Source: Anaspis maculata
Lineage: Eukaryota > Arthropoda > Insecta > Coleoptera > Scraptiidae
Direction of reading: 5' to 3'
Length of the DNA stretch: 64,000 bases
Assembly: GCA_949128115.1 (NCBI GenBank)
Contig: OX421966.1
Span: 36,411,042-36,475,041 of the forward strand
A program made the translations under genes and the position numbers. Positions 11,401 to 26,400 of this stretch are shown one piece after another (within the stretch, counting starts at the first letter, position 1; the number at the start of each line of letters is the position of its first letter). The notes under the pieces were generated by a model. The model was not told the origin of the DNA and ran no database searches. It worked only from the letters and a program-made list of their open reading frames with translations.

Positions 11401-14400
11401 GACAAGCCAAAAAGTAGGCAGCGAGGTACGCAGCTGTCAATTAGTCAGTCGGAAAACAGTGAAAACTGTTCAACACAGAAAAATGGCTTTACGCGAGAGG
11501 AAATGATTGATACGATATTCTGGCATGAATCCAGCCAGGATTCCACTTCGATTTCTTATTGCGTTTAAACCATTTTTCTTTGTTCGACAATATTCAGACT
11601 GACTAATTGACATCTGCGTACTATTTAGCTTGTCTCTTATTCATCACGGACGGCCGACTCATTTAAAAAAAATCAAAAATAGCAAATTTCGTGAAAATTT
11701 CCGATTATCTCGAAAAATCTGTAGTTTAGGGTAGGGTACTCCTAGTGGAAAAGAAAGAGGATAGAAAAGCTATCGGATAGCCTTGAAAGATTGTGGGCAT
11801 GCCATTTGAAAAAAATGAGTTATGATAGATACTTTGAAAATTATAAAGTTTTTTTTTGTGTATCATAAAATCGTAACTTTTTGACATTAGGATATTGGTC
11901 TTTGACTTGACTACTACAACGTCAAGGTTCATCTCTTAGTTTTGATAATCAAGGCCGCTACAATTTTTTCAAGCAAACTGAAAATGCGATTTTTTTTTCA
12001 GTTTTTAATTTTTAGTTGGTAGCACTGCCTCACAATTGAAAAACAAAAAACAGGCATAAAATAGTTGAAAAAGCTGAACACGAGAATGGAAACAAATATA
12101 GAGTGTTCCATTTAAAAAAATTGAAGTTTCGTTAATCCCGTCAAAATTGGACACCTGTATTGCCGAAATATTTTTTTCATCATTTTCAGCAGCAGTTTTC
12201 CCATTGGAGATTCTCTCGATGCTATGCAGAATGACGTCGACTACATTAAAAAAAAGTGACGGTTCAAAAATGTATCGAATAGGTTACATTACACAATCAT
12301 TTTATAAAGAAGGGTGAGGGGTTGAAAATTTTAAAAATACTATTTTCAGAAAGAGAATTAAATTCGCTCTAACTTGTGATATATCACAAAGTAGCTCCTC
12401 GGTTCCTCGGTAGCTGGTGTCATTTGAAATTTCAAAGTTTTATGTTATACTGGGTGTTATACTTATTGTTGAAGCTCAAGCTATACAGGGTGTTTGCAAA
12501 CTTGGGGTAGAAAATTGAACCGCAGTTAAGGAAATGCTTCAAAAGTATCAATAAAATATTGAAAAAAAATTTTGAGCTTCTATTTTTTGAAAATATGCAT
12601 GGTCAAAAGGTGGTCCGTCGACGTCGACCCCTTCAATTTTCGTTATTTTGAAAGAATTCAGTGAACTCTTTTTCATCAGACCAAAAAGCAAATATTTTGA
12701 GCCTTGGTTTTGTAATTTTGTTTAGTGTACAGGGTGAGTCATAAATCCTGAAAATCTTATTTTTCCTCGAAGATGCCCGTGAAAAATTCTAGAGGTTATA
12801 AAACTGATGTAGAGCAACAAATAACACAAATAGTTCCGATATGAAATTTTCCGCATGGATTTTCGAAGAAAACTGGATTTTCTAGATTTACGCTCCACCC
12901 CTCGCTTCCTCGCTCGCTTCACCCTGTGTGGTAAATAAAATTACAAAATACATTCTAGGGTTCAAAAACATTGCTTTTCCGTCTGTTGAAAAGAGTTATC
13001 CAAAATGTTTCAAAATAACAAAAATCGAAGGGGTTGAAGGACCACCTTTTGACCCTCCATATTTTGAAAAATAAAAGCCCTAATTTGTTTTCAATATTTT
13101 TTTGTATTCGTCGGTGGCGCCATTATGGCCTCTCTTGTATTATTTTCATGCCAAAACTTGCAGCTCGTCGGCTAGGCGACGCTAGAGTCGCTGCCGCAAT
13201 ATTTGAAATGCACGTCAGCATCAACTTCTGTCAGTTTTGACAAATTCAAATATATGTGGCCATGCCTGTTTTGTGTACCGCCCTGAAATGCTTGTGTAAT
13301 TTATGCATGAAGGAAGACGTAATCTCGGGACTAAAATAAATGTTTGGTTTATGTCATATTTTTTTTTAATTAAGCATACAGATCTCACTGAGAATTTTAC
13401 ACTGCGCTTTGAAGCACACAGCCAGCACACGGGAAACAATCTAGACTTTGTCTTTTATTTATGACATCTAAAAATACGATAAGACCGAGCCTTATACCAC
13501 AATGTAATAATACTTTATCATCATTAGTCAGAAAGCCGGCATTTCCACGAAACCTCAACGAAAAGTAAAAACAAAAAATAGATTTTTGTGTTACATATTG
13601 TGCAAAATGTTGATCGTATTATCATTTTATTCTCGATTAAATATATAGATTTTATTGCTAAGCATGAGGGCTTTTAATTCTCGCCCCGCTGACAGAAATT
13701 GCTATTGCATCTGTCTTGAGATATAATATATCGTCAGGTAATATTCATATTGTTTATTTTTTTTTGCAATGGACTGGTGCTGACAATCTGATAACAATAA
13801 CCTTCATTTTTACGTAATCTTCTGACTAATTCATTTTCTTTATTAATGGAACTTAAGATAAATGCATTGAATTGCTTCCTTCATCAAATTATTTGTTATG
13901 TAGATTCTTCTTATTGAATACACTAGAGAGGTGTATACCGGCAAGGAATTTTCCAAGGGTATTCCATTCGTAAGCACACACTCATCCCGTGGATTTATAT
14001 ACCTGCTAATTAATTGAGTTCAAAATTAAATACTGACTTAATGGTTAACGTGTAGTTTAATCAATCACTCAATGTTCTAAGAGAAGTGAAATTTACAGTT
14101 TTTGATCTCTGCGTTATGATCCTTGATCTCAATTTAAGTAGCTGTATTGTGTGCACTTTGTATTTTGTACGTACACACTGTGGTGTTTATTATGGTTTGT
14201 TAACTTATTTACCAAAGATGAAATTCAATCAATAAATCGAGAGTAGTAAGTATATCAAACGTGCCAGTGGAAAGTTCTGCACGTGCTCATTATAATAAAA
14301 AACAAATTTTTCGGAGCGATGGAACAAAATAATTATAAAAAATTTATAAATTCAATTCTGTAAACAAGTCCCTCATCTGGACTCTGGAGGCACCGGTCGA

Positions 14401-17400
14401 GGTACCGGTATATTTGTGTGTCATTGACATCTGATTTGAAATGGCCTCCTGCTTGGTTGAGGACGTAATTAAACTTTCGTGTAATAATGTGCATTAAAAA
14501 TGTTTTCTACTAATATAAAACACGGTGAGCAGGATATAGGTACAACCAGCTCAAATATGTTCGTTGTAAGATAGCAAAACGCGAGAGGAAATGTCTAGTT
14601 ATCATATAATTTGGAATATGTACTATAATCTGACTGGAACAGTACAATATGGAAAGGAACATGAAGCTTGTGACTGTTTCATAATCAAACAATAATTAGA
14701 CAAATATTTTTTCACTTTTTTTTTACCTTTATTATAATGAACTACATGGAAATTATTTCACAGTTTATTTGCAAAATTTGTTTTGTGACGATCAACTTCT
14801 CGTCAGCCTGCATTCTGGAGTTAACAATAAAACAATAACAAGTGAATATCCCCTCGCCCTCATGTGCGTGAGTCCCAATAGCGCATTTTCTTAGTGCAGA
14901 TCTGTCATTGACAGAAATGAAGTCCAGCTTGAAAACAAGAATGTTCATACGAGACAAAAGTTTCACGTTTCATGACAATCGTTCCACTAATTAGAAATTT
15001 AATATGGCGGCCAAAACGCCGGCGGAATCATGAAGTTCAGCTTGAAAATAAGAATGATCATACGAGACAAGGGTAACTTCCAAGATTCATGAAAATTGTT
15101 CCACTAACGAGAAATTTTAATATGGCGGCCAAGATGGCGGCAGAATCATGAAACTCAGCTTGAAAATAAAACGTTCATTGGAGACAAGAGTAAGTTCGAA
15201 GTTTCATGACAATCGTTCCACTCTCGGTTCCACTAATAAGAGATTTCAATATGGCGGCCAAGAAGGCGGCGAAATCATGAAATTTAGCTTGAAAATTGAA
15301 ATGTCCATACGCGACAAGGGTAAGTTCAAAGTTCCATGAAAATCATTCCACTAATAAGAAATTTGGCGGAATCGTGAAATCCAATCTGCCCACTGGGCCA
15401 CCCTTGAGGACCTAAGCTATCCATCGGAAAAAGTTCCAGGGCTCTAACTTCTTTCCCCGAGAAGGAGTTGAACTTCTTAGAAGTGCACGGGAAATCTTTG
15501 TTTTTTGATGATAATAATAATAATGGTAACCAGAGCTGGGCATTATTTGCACTTATAAATACTTCTCAAATAATAAATACTTTTTTTATTTAAATACTCG
15601 GCATTTAAATATTTTTGCTTTTTATTTAAATGCTTTTGCGTTATTTAAATACTTTTTTTTGTGATGTAAATACTTTGTAAATTGTATTTAAATACTTTTG
15701 TTAGAGGTCATTTTTCTGATCTGTCGCTGCGTCACCCGGTGGATGGTGCTACCTAGAGAATTCAAATCTGCTTAATAAATTATCTTTCAAAGTCAGGAAT
15801 TGCATAAAATCAATTCAATCATACACTCTACAGTCATGTGGAATAAAGTCTTGAATAGTGGATAGATTTACAAAACAGAATACCACTGGATTAGGTGCTG
15901 CTATTAATTAACAGATACACGCTCGCACTTGCCTGTACCGCTTATCTTGAACTTGATTACTTCAAAATTTTACACTTTAGTTTAGTTCCTTCTGACGCGG
16001 TAAATACAGCACCAAGTTTTCACTACTATCACAATAGGCTATAACTGGTAAGGAAGCAGAAATGAGAGAATGATTCAACAACACGATTTACAAAGATTGA
16101 TACCGATGATGACTTGAAATGTGCCTGATATTCCACGTCGAAGTAAAAGTGGGAAGCCATCTACTTCAGGGTGACTACTGACTAAAGCGACCACGACTTG
16201 AAATCGGTAAATGATAAGAATTGCTCAACGATGTATGCTCATACAACGAAATATTTGGCTTCACAGCCAGAACTGTGCTAATAAAATCTAAACTGGAAAG
16301 AAAATTGTCAAGTTCATGGCTGTGAAAGGAGTCACTATTCAGCCACCTTCCACGATTTTTCTGTTGAATGGTTACGAAATAATAAGCGATTTTCCTTCTA
16401 CATATTTTCGGGGTAAACAGGCAGACCTTGAATAATTTTGAATGTATTCAAATAACTCAAAGTACTCAACTTCGAATATTGAAATACTTTTCAAAGTATC
16501 TAAATACATTTGAAGTAGTCAAATACTTTGACAGTATTTAAATACTTTATAGATATGTAAATACTTTTCAATTATTTAAATATTTTCCCATTATTTAAAT
16601 AAAAGAAAGTACATATTTAAATAACGAAAATATTTAAATATTCACAACTGCAAGTTTGAAAATATTATTTATTATTTCAATAATATTTTGACCAAGAAAT
16701 AAAAAGTATTTGTTATTTAAATACTTTCGAAAAGTATTTTTCCCAGCTCTGATGGTAACTATGTATTGATAATAAAATAATGCCCACTGGCCACCCTTGG
16801 AGACATCAGCTATCCATCGGAAAAAGTTCCAAGGCTCTAGCTTCATTCCCCGAGGAATACATCTTCTTAATCTCTACACGGACAGAAGGACAGACAGACA
16901 GACAAACAAACCGGTCATATAAGCGTCATCTTCTTATGAAAATGCGCTAAAAATGTGGAAACTGGGTTTTAATTATTTGATTTCAGTTATTTGTCTGCTG
17001 AATCATACGAGAAATCGGACGTTTCAGAACAAAGATCAATAAATTGATAAAGTTGTGAAATGTTCACTAGGTTTGAACCAATTTTTTTCGTCAGATCATT
17101 TTCGATAGATTTCACTTGAACCAGTAAATTTTTTATCAATAGGTACTGTTACTGTTCATTCATAAGTATGAGATTATTGTTGGATTTAATAAAACCCGAA
17201 TAACCCGGTTCTTTAGTTTATATAACGGAAGGTTTACATAGAAACGATAAGAACGCATGGATACAATTTTTGTTTTGTTAGGAATTTTTATGATAATTCA
17301 AGCAGTATAGACATAACTAGGTGGTTTGTCGTTTTAAAAGCATAATGAAGATAGAGTTGAACTTTTCCGTTTTGTCTGACGCAAGCAAGATTTTATGCTA

Positions 17401-20400
17401 ATTTACCAAAGTCTGACATTCAGAAATCTTTTGACAACCACTCAGGCAAGTGACGTCTGACATAATGCGGTTAAGTCTTCAGTTAATCTGCTACAAAATA
17501 AAATTTCAAAATTTCAACATGAAAATTGAAATCTTCAATAATGTTCCCGAGTTCAATTTTTTTTACACTGTAAAAGATGGCCAAACATTCTTGCTCCGTC
17601 AACTATTGTTCAAAACATCATGTGCTTAAAAAAACAAAGATTTGCCGTCAACGAGGCCGTCAGCGATTTCAACAAACACTTTAGACCGAACTAAAGACGG
17701 AATTGAACTCGTTCACATTAATCTACAAGCTATTTCCACGTGAAATACAACGAAGAATTTGACTCCGATTGAGATAACATTATTCAAATTGAAAATGGAA
17801 TAATCTCGGGTCTCGGGGATAATGCTTGAAGACCACCGGGAGGAAATCGAAAATTCTCATACCGCGAAATATCGCGAGACACTCTTGCTCCGTCAAATCG
17901 TCCAAGAAATGCTCACTACTCGATTACTTTATTCAGCATAATTATTATTATCTACAAGCGTTAAATAATACCCGTCACTTTTAGCACGTCGTCATGGGCA
18001 ACGTGAAAAAATGATGATTCTGCGCATTCCTGTCATATTTTCAATAAATTCTGACATTTACCAAACATTTCAAAGACCATTGTAGATAAAATCCTGTACG
18101 ATACACGCGTTAAAAGTGTCTTATTTTGTTCGCGGGGTTGCTCTACTCGCTAATGCTCGTTTCGCAAGCGTCCCCGCTCACAAAATAATGCCTGTCCTTT
18201 TAACACTCGTATCGTTAATAGCTATTGTGTGAGAAAACAAAAAACAATAAAGGATTGAACTCCGGACTGGATATGTAGCCGTTAGCTTTAAAATGCACAA
18301 TACTATCGGGAAATGAGCATGATCCCAGTGAGTGCCGAGTGGATGATATAATACGCCCACAGAACTAGTGTGGCTGTTCGATTTTTCTTTTGTTTTCCAC
18401 GCAGACCGTTCGAAATTATTCCACAAAAAAGTCGGCCTTGTTCCGACATCAAACAAACGTTGCGTTATCCTTTATGGATCACTAGCCGGCAACGAGGAAA
18501 ATTTCCTTTGGGATCGATCAATAATTTAATTAATTAAATTTCTACATGGTTTTTCGTTTTTCGCTTTCTGTACAGCTTGTAGCTCTAAGCATTCGTTCAA
18601 TGCACATTCCATGGGAATTACGATTATGGTCAAACAGTATGTGCTGAGGTGGGATTCGCAGAAACTATAAGATTCAAACTTGCGCGATTAGGTTTTCGAG
18701 GTCACTTCACTTCTCATTGTCAGTTTCATTCCGCTGCTGCTGGAAAGGAAAAATTCAAATTCAGGACTGCGGTTGATACGGTCAAGTATTTTACACGGTG
18801 GTAATTGGTGGGTCTGCTGTATACCACCATATTTAATAAAATTATTTGTTTTTTTTTTCTAAATATTTGGGCGTGGCAAATTTCAATTCAATCTACGTTG
18901 TATGACTCAACTGCATTGCGAATTCAACAGTTGAAGTTTTGTGCAAAATTTCTATAAAGTTGACGTTGAGTAAGGTGAAGGTGTTATCTTTATCTTGAAA
19001 ACGCATCTTGTGTGCGTAGGTATGCATGGAAAAAATATTACAAATACTGTCGCATACTCTAGATAATGTATTATGTACTCGAGTTTGTTCATTGCTTAAT
19101 CCTGGAGGAGATAGGATTGAGATAAAAAAGTGACCTTTTTTAATTATTATAAATTGATGGATATATTCCAGTCGAATTCGAAAATAAAATAAACAATACG
19201 GTCGATTTGATCAGATGGAAAACTCGGGACAAGCGGGTTCAAAGTTCTTCAGTTATTGCAAAATAAATATATTCCTTTATAACAAAAAAAAATAACAAAA
19301 CAAATGCATTGCAGTAAAGCTTAGTAGAAAGCTGGGATATAAAAACACGCTCGTCGTGAACTGTGACTGGAACCGAGTGGAGTGAAACTGTTGAAAACTA
19401 ATTTACTAAATGGGTCATAATGGAAAGAAGAAAGAGACCTCGAGACAAACAAACCGATTACCTTAGCAGAACTCAGATAAATAGATACTTATTTCGGCCT
19501 TGAAAATAGGTACGAAAATAATAATTGGTAAATTAAATACTTGGCAATTTTTTTGACACTCACAAATAATTGTGATAAAATAACGACACGTTGTTATGAA
19601 TGATGTTACATAATTCTTGAACAGACATCTTCAATAAATATGACAAAAACGTTTCGCAACTGTTTACATTTGGTTTTTGGATTTGCGCCAGCACCAGGTT
19701 AAAACGAAAAAGTCGGACCCAAAAACGGTCTATTTTTATAATTCAAATATAATTGAAAGGTATACTTGGCGAACACATCAGGCAGAGTCAGGCACTCTGT
19801 CTCGTATTTTGCAGTAAATCGACATTATTTTTGTTTTTGTTTTTGTTTTGGTACTGAAATTGAAAAACAAATAAGTATGTTAGACAAGAATTTGTATTGC
19901 TTTTTTTTTGCAATATTTTAATTATTGATGATAATAATACTAATAATAGTAATATTGATGTAGAAATTTTGGTTGTTATTGAACTTGACCTAGGCTTTTA
20001 TCGAATCTAAATTCTAAACGCACTAGTTTATGTGCAGTCGAGTGTGCAGTCTTTGGTTTTATAGACTGCAGAAAAGATAAATTCGAACTAAATGAGCATT
20101 TTATTTTGGAACCGGAAAAGTGGATAATGCACTTGAGCCATGAACTTTCTATACGTGTAAATTGACCCAGCAAAATGGACACTATTACAATTATTTGAGT
20201 AGCTATTTAATTAATGTTGCTGAAAAATATTAGTGATCTAGGCCTGTAGAAACTTGCTAAACTGCTCAATTTCTCTGTCGATTAATTTAGAAAGTACTAT
20301 AATATCAGATGCAAGAATGTTTCAAATGTCAACCCGAAAGTTTTACTGTGTATTTTTTCTTCTTGTTAAGCCCAACAAAATGATGGTCGACTATGGTGAA

Positions 20401-23400
20401 ACCAACATGAGTAATGTATTTGCCGTTGACCTCTTCTTAATTTTTATCAATGGTAATGGTAAAAGATTCCTTCATTATCATTAGACACAAGTAATTGTAG
20501 TCGTGAGTGAGTACTAATGGTCACGTGCATTAGTACGTCGCGTAAATCTTTGTTCAAAGTGCTCAGCACTATTTGACCGTGGTGGGTGGTTTCATTATGT
20601 AATATAAGATCCTTTAGCGTTTAAAATGAGAGGTTTTAAAGCTAATTATCTGTTATGTTTCCGGTCTTGCTGGAAAGAAATTGAACAAAAAAACTTGACA
20701 AAATTACCTGAGTAGTTCCAAAAATCAAATTAGTAAGTCAAGGCGCTTTTCCGCAATGATTCCCAAATTTACGCATCCAGGTTCAGTGGATATTTTATAC
20801 ATTTTACACAATCACCAATTTTGGTTGATCATCACCTGGAGTGATAATGGTAATAAAATTATTGCACATATGAAATAATGATTCTTCTATGATAGAGCTT
20901 CCTGCGGAGCTGTTATTCAAGTGACCTGGGCAAATTTTCTAGTTGAGCATTATAGATTTGCCGTCTTCCGGTCTTGCAGTATTCTTACCTAATGTGAAAC
21001 TGGATTGCCTAAAAGTTGGATTATGTTGCCTGTCAAGCTGACATCAAAATGTTGGAATCTTTGAAAAAATTTCCGTGTCATGCTCGGAAATGCGACTCGG
21101 GGGTCGCAGGGACGTGTCACCGTTGTTTAGACACCAAAGCCGCACGGACCTGTTTGTATTTCACAGCATTCGGGTTTCGTCTTGACCGCAAGGCAGCGTC
21201 CGAGCATTAACTCGTCCCGCGCGGGCCCCAAACGGCGGCAAATAGCAAATTCAAAGTAATCGCGTCAATTTCGGCCTAACTTGTGAACAGCTGGATTCTT
21301 TAAAATTTGGATTATCATACTTTAACAGAGATCCTGCTGCAAGTGCAGACCTACCGAAATGTTCCCTGTTTTGTCACTAATTCTTCAGGACTTGGCGCGT
21401 CTATTTAGGTGGAGCAGGCCAAAGAGTCGGTGCTTCCATTGCTACTCTTTTTTTGGAACGACGGATCACATTTTTTATGAGAGTAACTGAAGCGTCGAAA
21501 AGTCGAACTCTAGGAACAAAATTTCTCAGATCATTCGGATCACGGTTCCGCTGGAAGGACTATGCCACCCTCGATACCACCAGGGGTAACTGTGCGGAAA
21601 GAGAGCGTTTGACTTTGGACTTATGAATAAATTGTCCATCCTTGAGATAACTCACCCGTTTATATCATTATCGTACCTACGCGTCCATGCACTGTTCCTG
21701 AATTGCTGAATTTTACAAAACGACTTGACAGATAATTTGCGAACTACGCGTTTGGCAGAAAGCAGTTTGGCAACACCAACACCTTCGAAAAGCTACGTTA
21801 TTTGAAAATAATGAAACTATTGAAGCCGACTAAGAACAGCTCAAATCATGCTTGGATTTTGAATAGTAACTTTCATTATAGTGGTATACCCAACGCTTGC
21901 GCCAAATTTTGGCGTCAAATACAAAATTTGCGAACAAATGCTACAAAATCGCAAGAAAAACCGCCACAAAGTTGAAAAATACGCGCCGCAGCGAACAGGG
22001 TAATAGGCTAGAGGTTAATACACACTAGTGATTACTTATTTTTCATCAAAAAGTCCGCATTGTTCATTAAATTATAAATAACTGCGTTTTACATTGATCG
22101 GATGTGCGTACGCAACCCATAATGCAACCCCCACCAACTCTATTTTCAGTTTGACAAGCAATGGCCGTGACTTTCCGCTGCTGTCTGCTGTCAACATCAA
22201 CTATTTATTCGCCATTTTGGAGTTCGCTCCGAGTGTCGTACGTTTGTGAACAAGTGGGCCGCTATTCTTGAATCGTGTGAGAAAAGTCCCTGGGAGTTTT
22301 ATATAATCCGTAGGTACTACACTTCTGTAGCGAAAGTTGCCCAAAAACCACGATTTTAGGCAACATTCGCTACATCAGTGTACTCCGGAATGTATTGTGT
22401 ATGAATGTATTGAATCTATCTTTGGTGACCCGTTTCGGAGTGAAATTTTTCCGGTTACACAGCTTCACCCACCGTGCACATTGTCACATTCCTCGCAAGA
22501 CTTTGCGTGTTTTTCAAATTTCTCCAGTACCAAGTTTTTACGCTATTTTAAGCACGTTTTTGGGAATCGGATAAAGAAATACATATTTTTGTCATTATAC
22601 CGACTATCACTGTGCCCATTCCCATGAGCACAATGTTTAACGGCCCCTTTCACTTGTTTTTCCATGATTTTTGGAAGGATAACACCGCTGATTTAGTTTT
22701 GAAAAAAACTGATTTTTATACTTTGAAGAGCACAGGGCCGCTATTCTTGAATCGTGTGGGAAAAGTCCCTGGAAGTAAAATACATTCCGCAGTACACTGA
22801 TGTAGCGAGTGTTGCGAACTTTCGCTAGTCAAACTGAAAATAGAGTTGTTGGGGGTTGCATTATGGGTTGCGTACATACATCCGACCAATGTAAAACGCA
22901 GTTATTTATAATTTAATGAACAATGCGGACTTTTTGATAAAAAATGAGTAATCACTAGTGTGTATTAACCTCTAGCCTATTACCCTGTTCGCTGCGGCGC
23001 GTATTTTTCAACTCTATGGCGGTTTTTCACGCCATTTTCTAGCATTTGTTCGCAAATTTTGTATTTGACGCCATTACTTCAGAAGACGAGTATGCGCGCT
23101 GATGGCGCGCTGGATAATGAAAGGTACTATTGACCCTCTAAAATCTCGATCTCCGACTAAGCTCATTTCCGGAGGTAGCGTCACGTTCCTTTGTTTGTCT
23201 CTCTGCTAACAGTTTTGTTGGACTTGAATTTTTAAAGAAAGTTCTTCTTGTGTTGCAGGTGTTGCGGACGGCGTGGGTGGATGGAGGGCGTACGGAATCG
23301 ATCCCGGCGATTTTTCCTCTCATCTGATGCGGACCTGCGAGCGTCTCATAAAACTGGGTCACTTCACCCCATCGAATCCCACAGATCTACTGGCCAGGAG

Positions 23401-26400
23401 CTACTGTGAACTGCTCCACAATCGACGGCCCATATTAGGTAATTTTATTGGTATAGGGTAAAAATGTCGACAAAAATATAAGACTCTCTTGTTTCCTTTT
23501 TTTTTATTGCGTAACTTTATCGAACGTCATTGGGGTCTAATCGGTCCAGAAAGGTCACTACTGTGTTGATGTTTATCATTATGGTGTACGCTTGTGTGCT
23601 AATTCTGAAGATGATAATAAAGCCAGTGCAAATCTTCTAGGAGTTTTAAAAAATAATACGTTGTGTAATGACAGATCAATCAGTTCAGTAAGCAATTCAC
23701 AGTGTTGCCACTTACACGAAATGCAACTTGACAAGAACTAATTATAGTGAAGGTTGTTAAACCGGTGCAATGACTCATCCCTGATGCGAATACACACGAA
23801 TGGGAAATAGGACACGAACGCGGTCCGACCCCTGCTCAAACTGCCGTCCTTGTAATATTTATTGCAGGCTTATCTGGTGAAAATCCGCATTCCGCAGGAA
23901 CTGGGGGCCTCGGAAGAAAACGACCGAAAAGTAAAATGTACGTCTCCAGAAGTAAAGCCGAAAATGTTGAACGTTTACAATGGGGCCTTGCAATTGAAAA
24001 ACTCAACGTGAGGTCGCCACTACTGTAGGGGGCGCCTACTTCGATGAAGCGGCCGTAACGACGGGAAAAACAGGGGAGTTTGAGTAGTTTGACCAGTAAC
24101 TGACAGTGACTGGAGACGTCAAGCAAGAAACAGAGGTTATCCAAATTTCAAATCAAGACATAAAATGACGGACGTCGGTCGCTGAAGCGTCAACGCCGTC
24201 AAAATTATCGACTTTGCCCCCAACGGTTGTGGCGCCCTCGGTGTGTGAAAGTGGCAGTGCAAGGCCCCATTTGGTGACGCTGAGTTGACACTGACGCCGT
24301 TTACGAGGTTATCCAGTTTTTGATAAACTGTGTCTCTGCCACAAGATTCTAGACGTTCTCCAATGCTTTTGGTTTCACTTCTGCAAGAGACATACATTTT
24401 TCTTTCCGGCCGTTCTCTTCCGAGTCTCAGTTCCTGCTTGCCGCCACCACATTGCAATTAATAATACGGGGACGGCAGTTCAAGCAGAGGTCGGGCCGTG
24501 TTCGGGTCCCATTCGTTTGTATTCGAATCAGGGATGAATCACTGCACCGTTTGTATGAACTTGGGCATAGCCCTGGTATGATATCAAAAGCTGAAGTATT
24601 AATAATCGCTCCAAAGTAGGTAGTACTATCTACCAAAATAAAAAGTCTTCATCAAGCTGTGTTGCCAATAGACCTTTTCGATTTTACTTGAGCTGTTGGG
24701 TTTCGGCAATGGTTACCATACATTTCGGCTGTTGGCGTGCATTTAAATGGCTGTAAAATCGTCAACTCACAGTTCAACAGTGATTTGAACGGTTTTTCTT
24801 CGTTTTTTTTCTATTCTATTTTTTTTCGCTAGCGAGCTATGAGGCTGTGCCGCCCTATTCTGGGTAGATTAGGGACTGAAGATTCGGTATGAACTAACGG
24901 GACACAAGCACACAGCTCGGGGAGACGGTACCGGGCACTTTCCACATGATTCACACACTGGCTGTCACTTCTAACAATTCTATTTTGACCTGCCAACTCT
25001 GAATCGGAAATGTGTCGTTTCCATCGATGGAACCTAACAGATAAAATTAGAACGGTCTGTTAGGTACGCCTTTGATTAATGTTACGGAATCCGTGTTGGG
25101 TTCTTTTATAGTTCACAGAACCTGCCGGATCCATAGCCACGATTGAGCAGGTTTCAAAGAATAAGTATGCCAAATTTCATGCTTTTATAACCAAGTGCAA
25201 AGAAAAGATCTTGAACAACCGGACTAAGCGCTTTGCTTTTGCTCAAGATATTTGCGTCATTTATATCAGGTATGTGTGAATAATCTATAATTGACATAAA
25301 CAGGGCGATTCTATCTTGTAACGACACGTCACAGATAGAGGGTGAGGTATATAGGGAATTCATAGATACAGACGAAGATAACATGCACATAGAGACATAC
25401 AGAATTTGCATAAATGACTGGTGATATTAGCAAGACAGCCATGTATGCATGTATTAGTCCTGTATAGACTTTAGGTATACAACAGGCCCATGGTAAATCG
25501 AACGAAAAATCCCCACCCATCTTCGTCGACTTCATTTTCAAACCTGCATGGTCCGTAGTTTCTCTTAATGGCACAAGACATTACAGTAAATTGTATAACT
25601 TAATTTTGTCGTTGTTTCAGAAATAGTACCGAAAATGTCACCACCTTAATTACAGCTTTCTATATTTGTACTCATACGTAGTATGTACTTGCACACATAC
25701 ATCCATCCATGATCATTGTATCCGGCATTTTATGGCTTTTATTTCGCGTGACTCCGTTTTGTAACGTTGAATTAGTCAATGTCGCATGCTTTTACCTACT
25801 GATTGTCTGCTGTTTTATTGTTAGCGGCAAAAATGAGACTTAACTGTGTTATGTGAAATTTGCGAAACAACTTGTAATTATATGTATAGTCCTTTAAGCG
25901 GAGCTCTGATTCGAATGACGTGGGCAAATTTTCTGGCCAAGCATTGTGAACTTGCACTCACTCTCCTTACCTGATGTGAAACCGGCTTGTCCAAAAGTCA
26001 AGTTAGGTTGTCGTTAAACTAACATCAAAATATTAAAATATTTGGAAAATCTGCCGCATCATGCGTGAAAATGCAACTCGGGGGTCGCAGAGTGTTGTTA
26101 CCGGCGTTTAGACACTGAAACCGCACGCCTCATCTTTAAATTTCTCAGCATCCGGGATTCGTTTTGACGACACAAACTTTCCGTGTGGGCCCCAAAACGA
26201 GGGAAAATGGCAGATTGAAGGTGATTACATTTATTTCGGTCAGTACGCAACTTTGAACGGTTGGGTCTTTGAAATTTGAATTATGTATTAAACTTCCAAC
26301 ACATAAATTTTGCTGCCCATGGCAGACCACCACCAGTAGTTCTCTAAGACTTGGCGTTGATTTTCAACTAGAGCAGGCCAAAAAGTCGGTGCTTCCATTA

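Larger units (their letters stand above)
14840..16960. repeat. Composite repeat with minisatellite, split by a hAT element
   Basis: It starts with AAGTGAATATCCCCTC, text that recurs at 63647 where the same repeat begins again. Near the left is AGCGCATTTTCTTAG and near the right end CTTATGAAAATGCGC, which are inverse matches. A direct repeat of about 73 bp (GCTATCCATCGGAAAAAGTT) sits at about 15388-15460 and 16780-16852, on either side of the hAT insertion. A GACAGACAGACAGAC run follows at 16885-16905. No coding region recognised. Confidence 0.65.
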
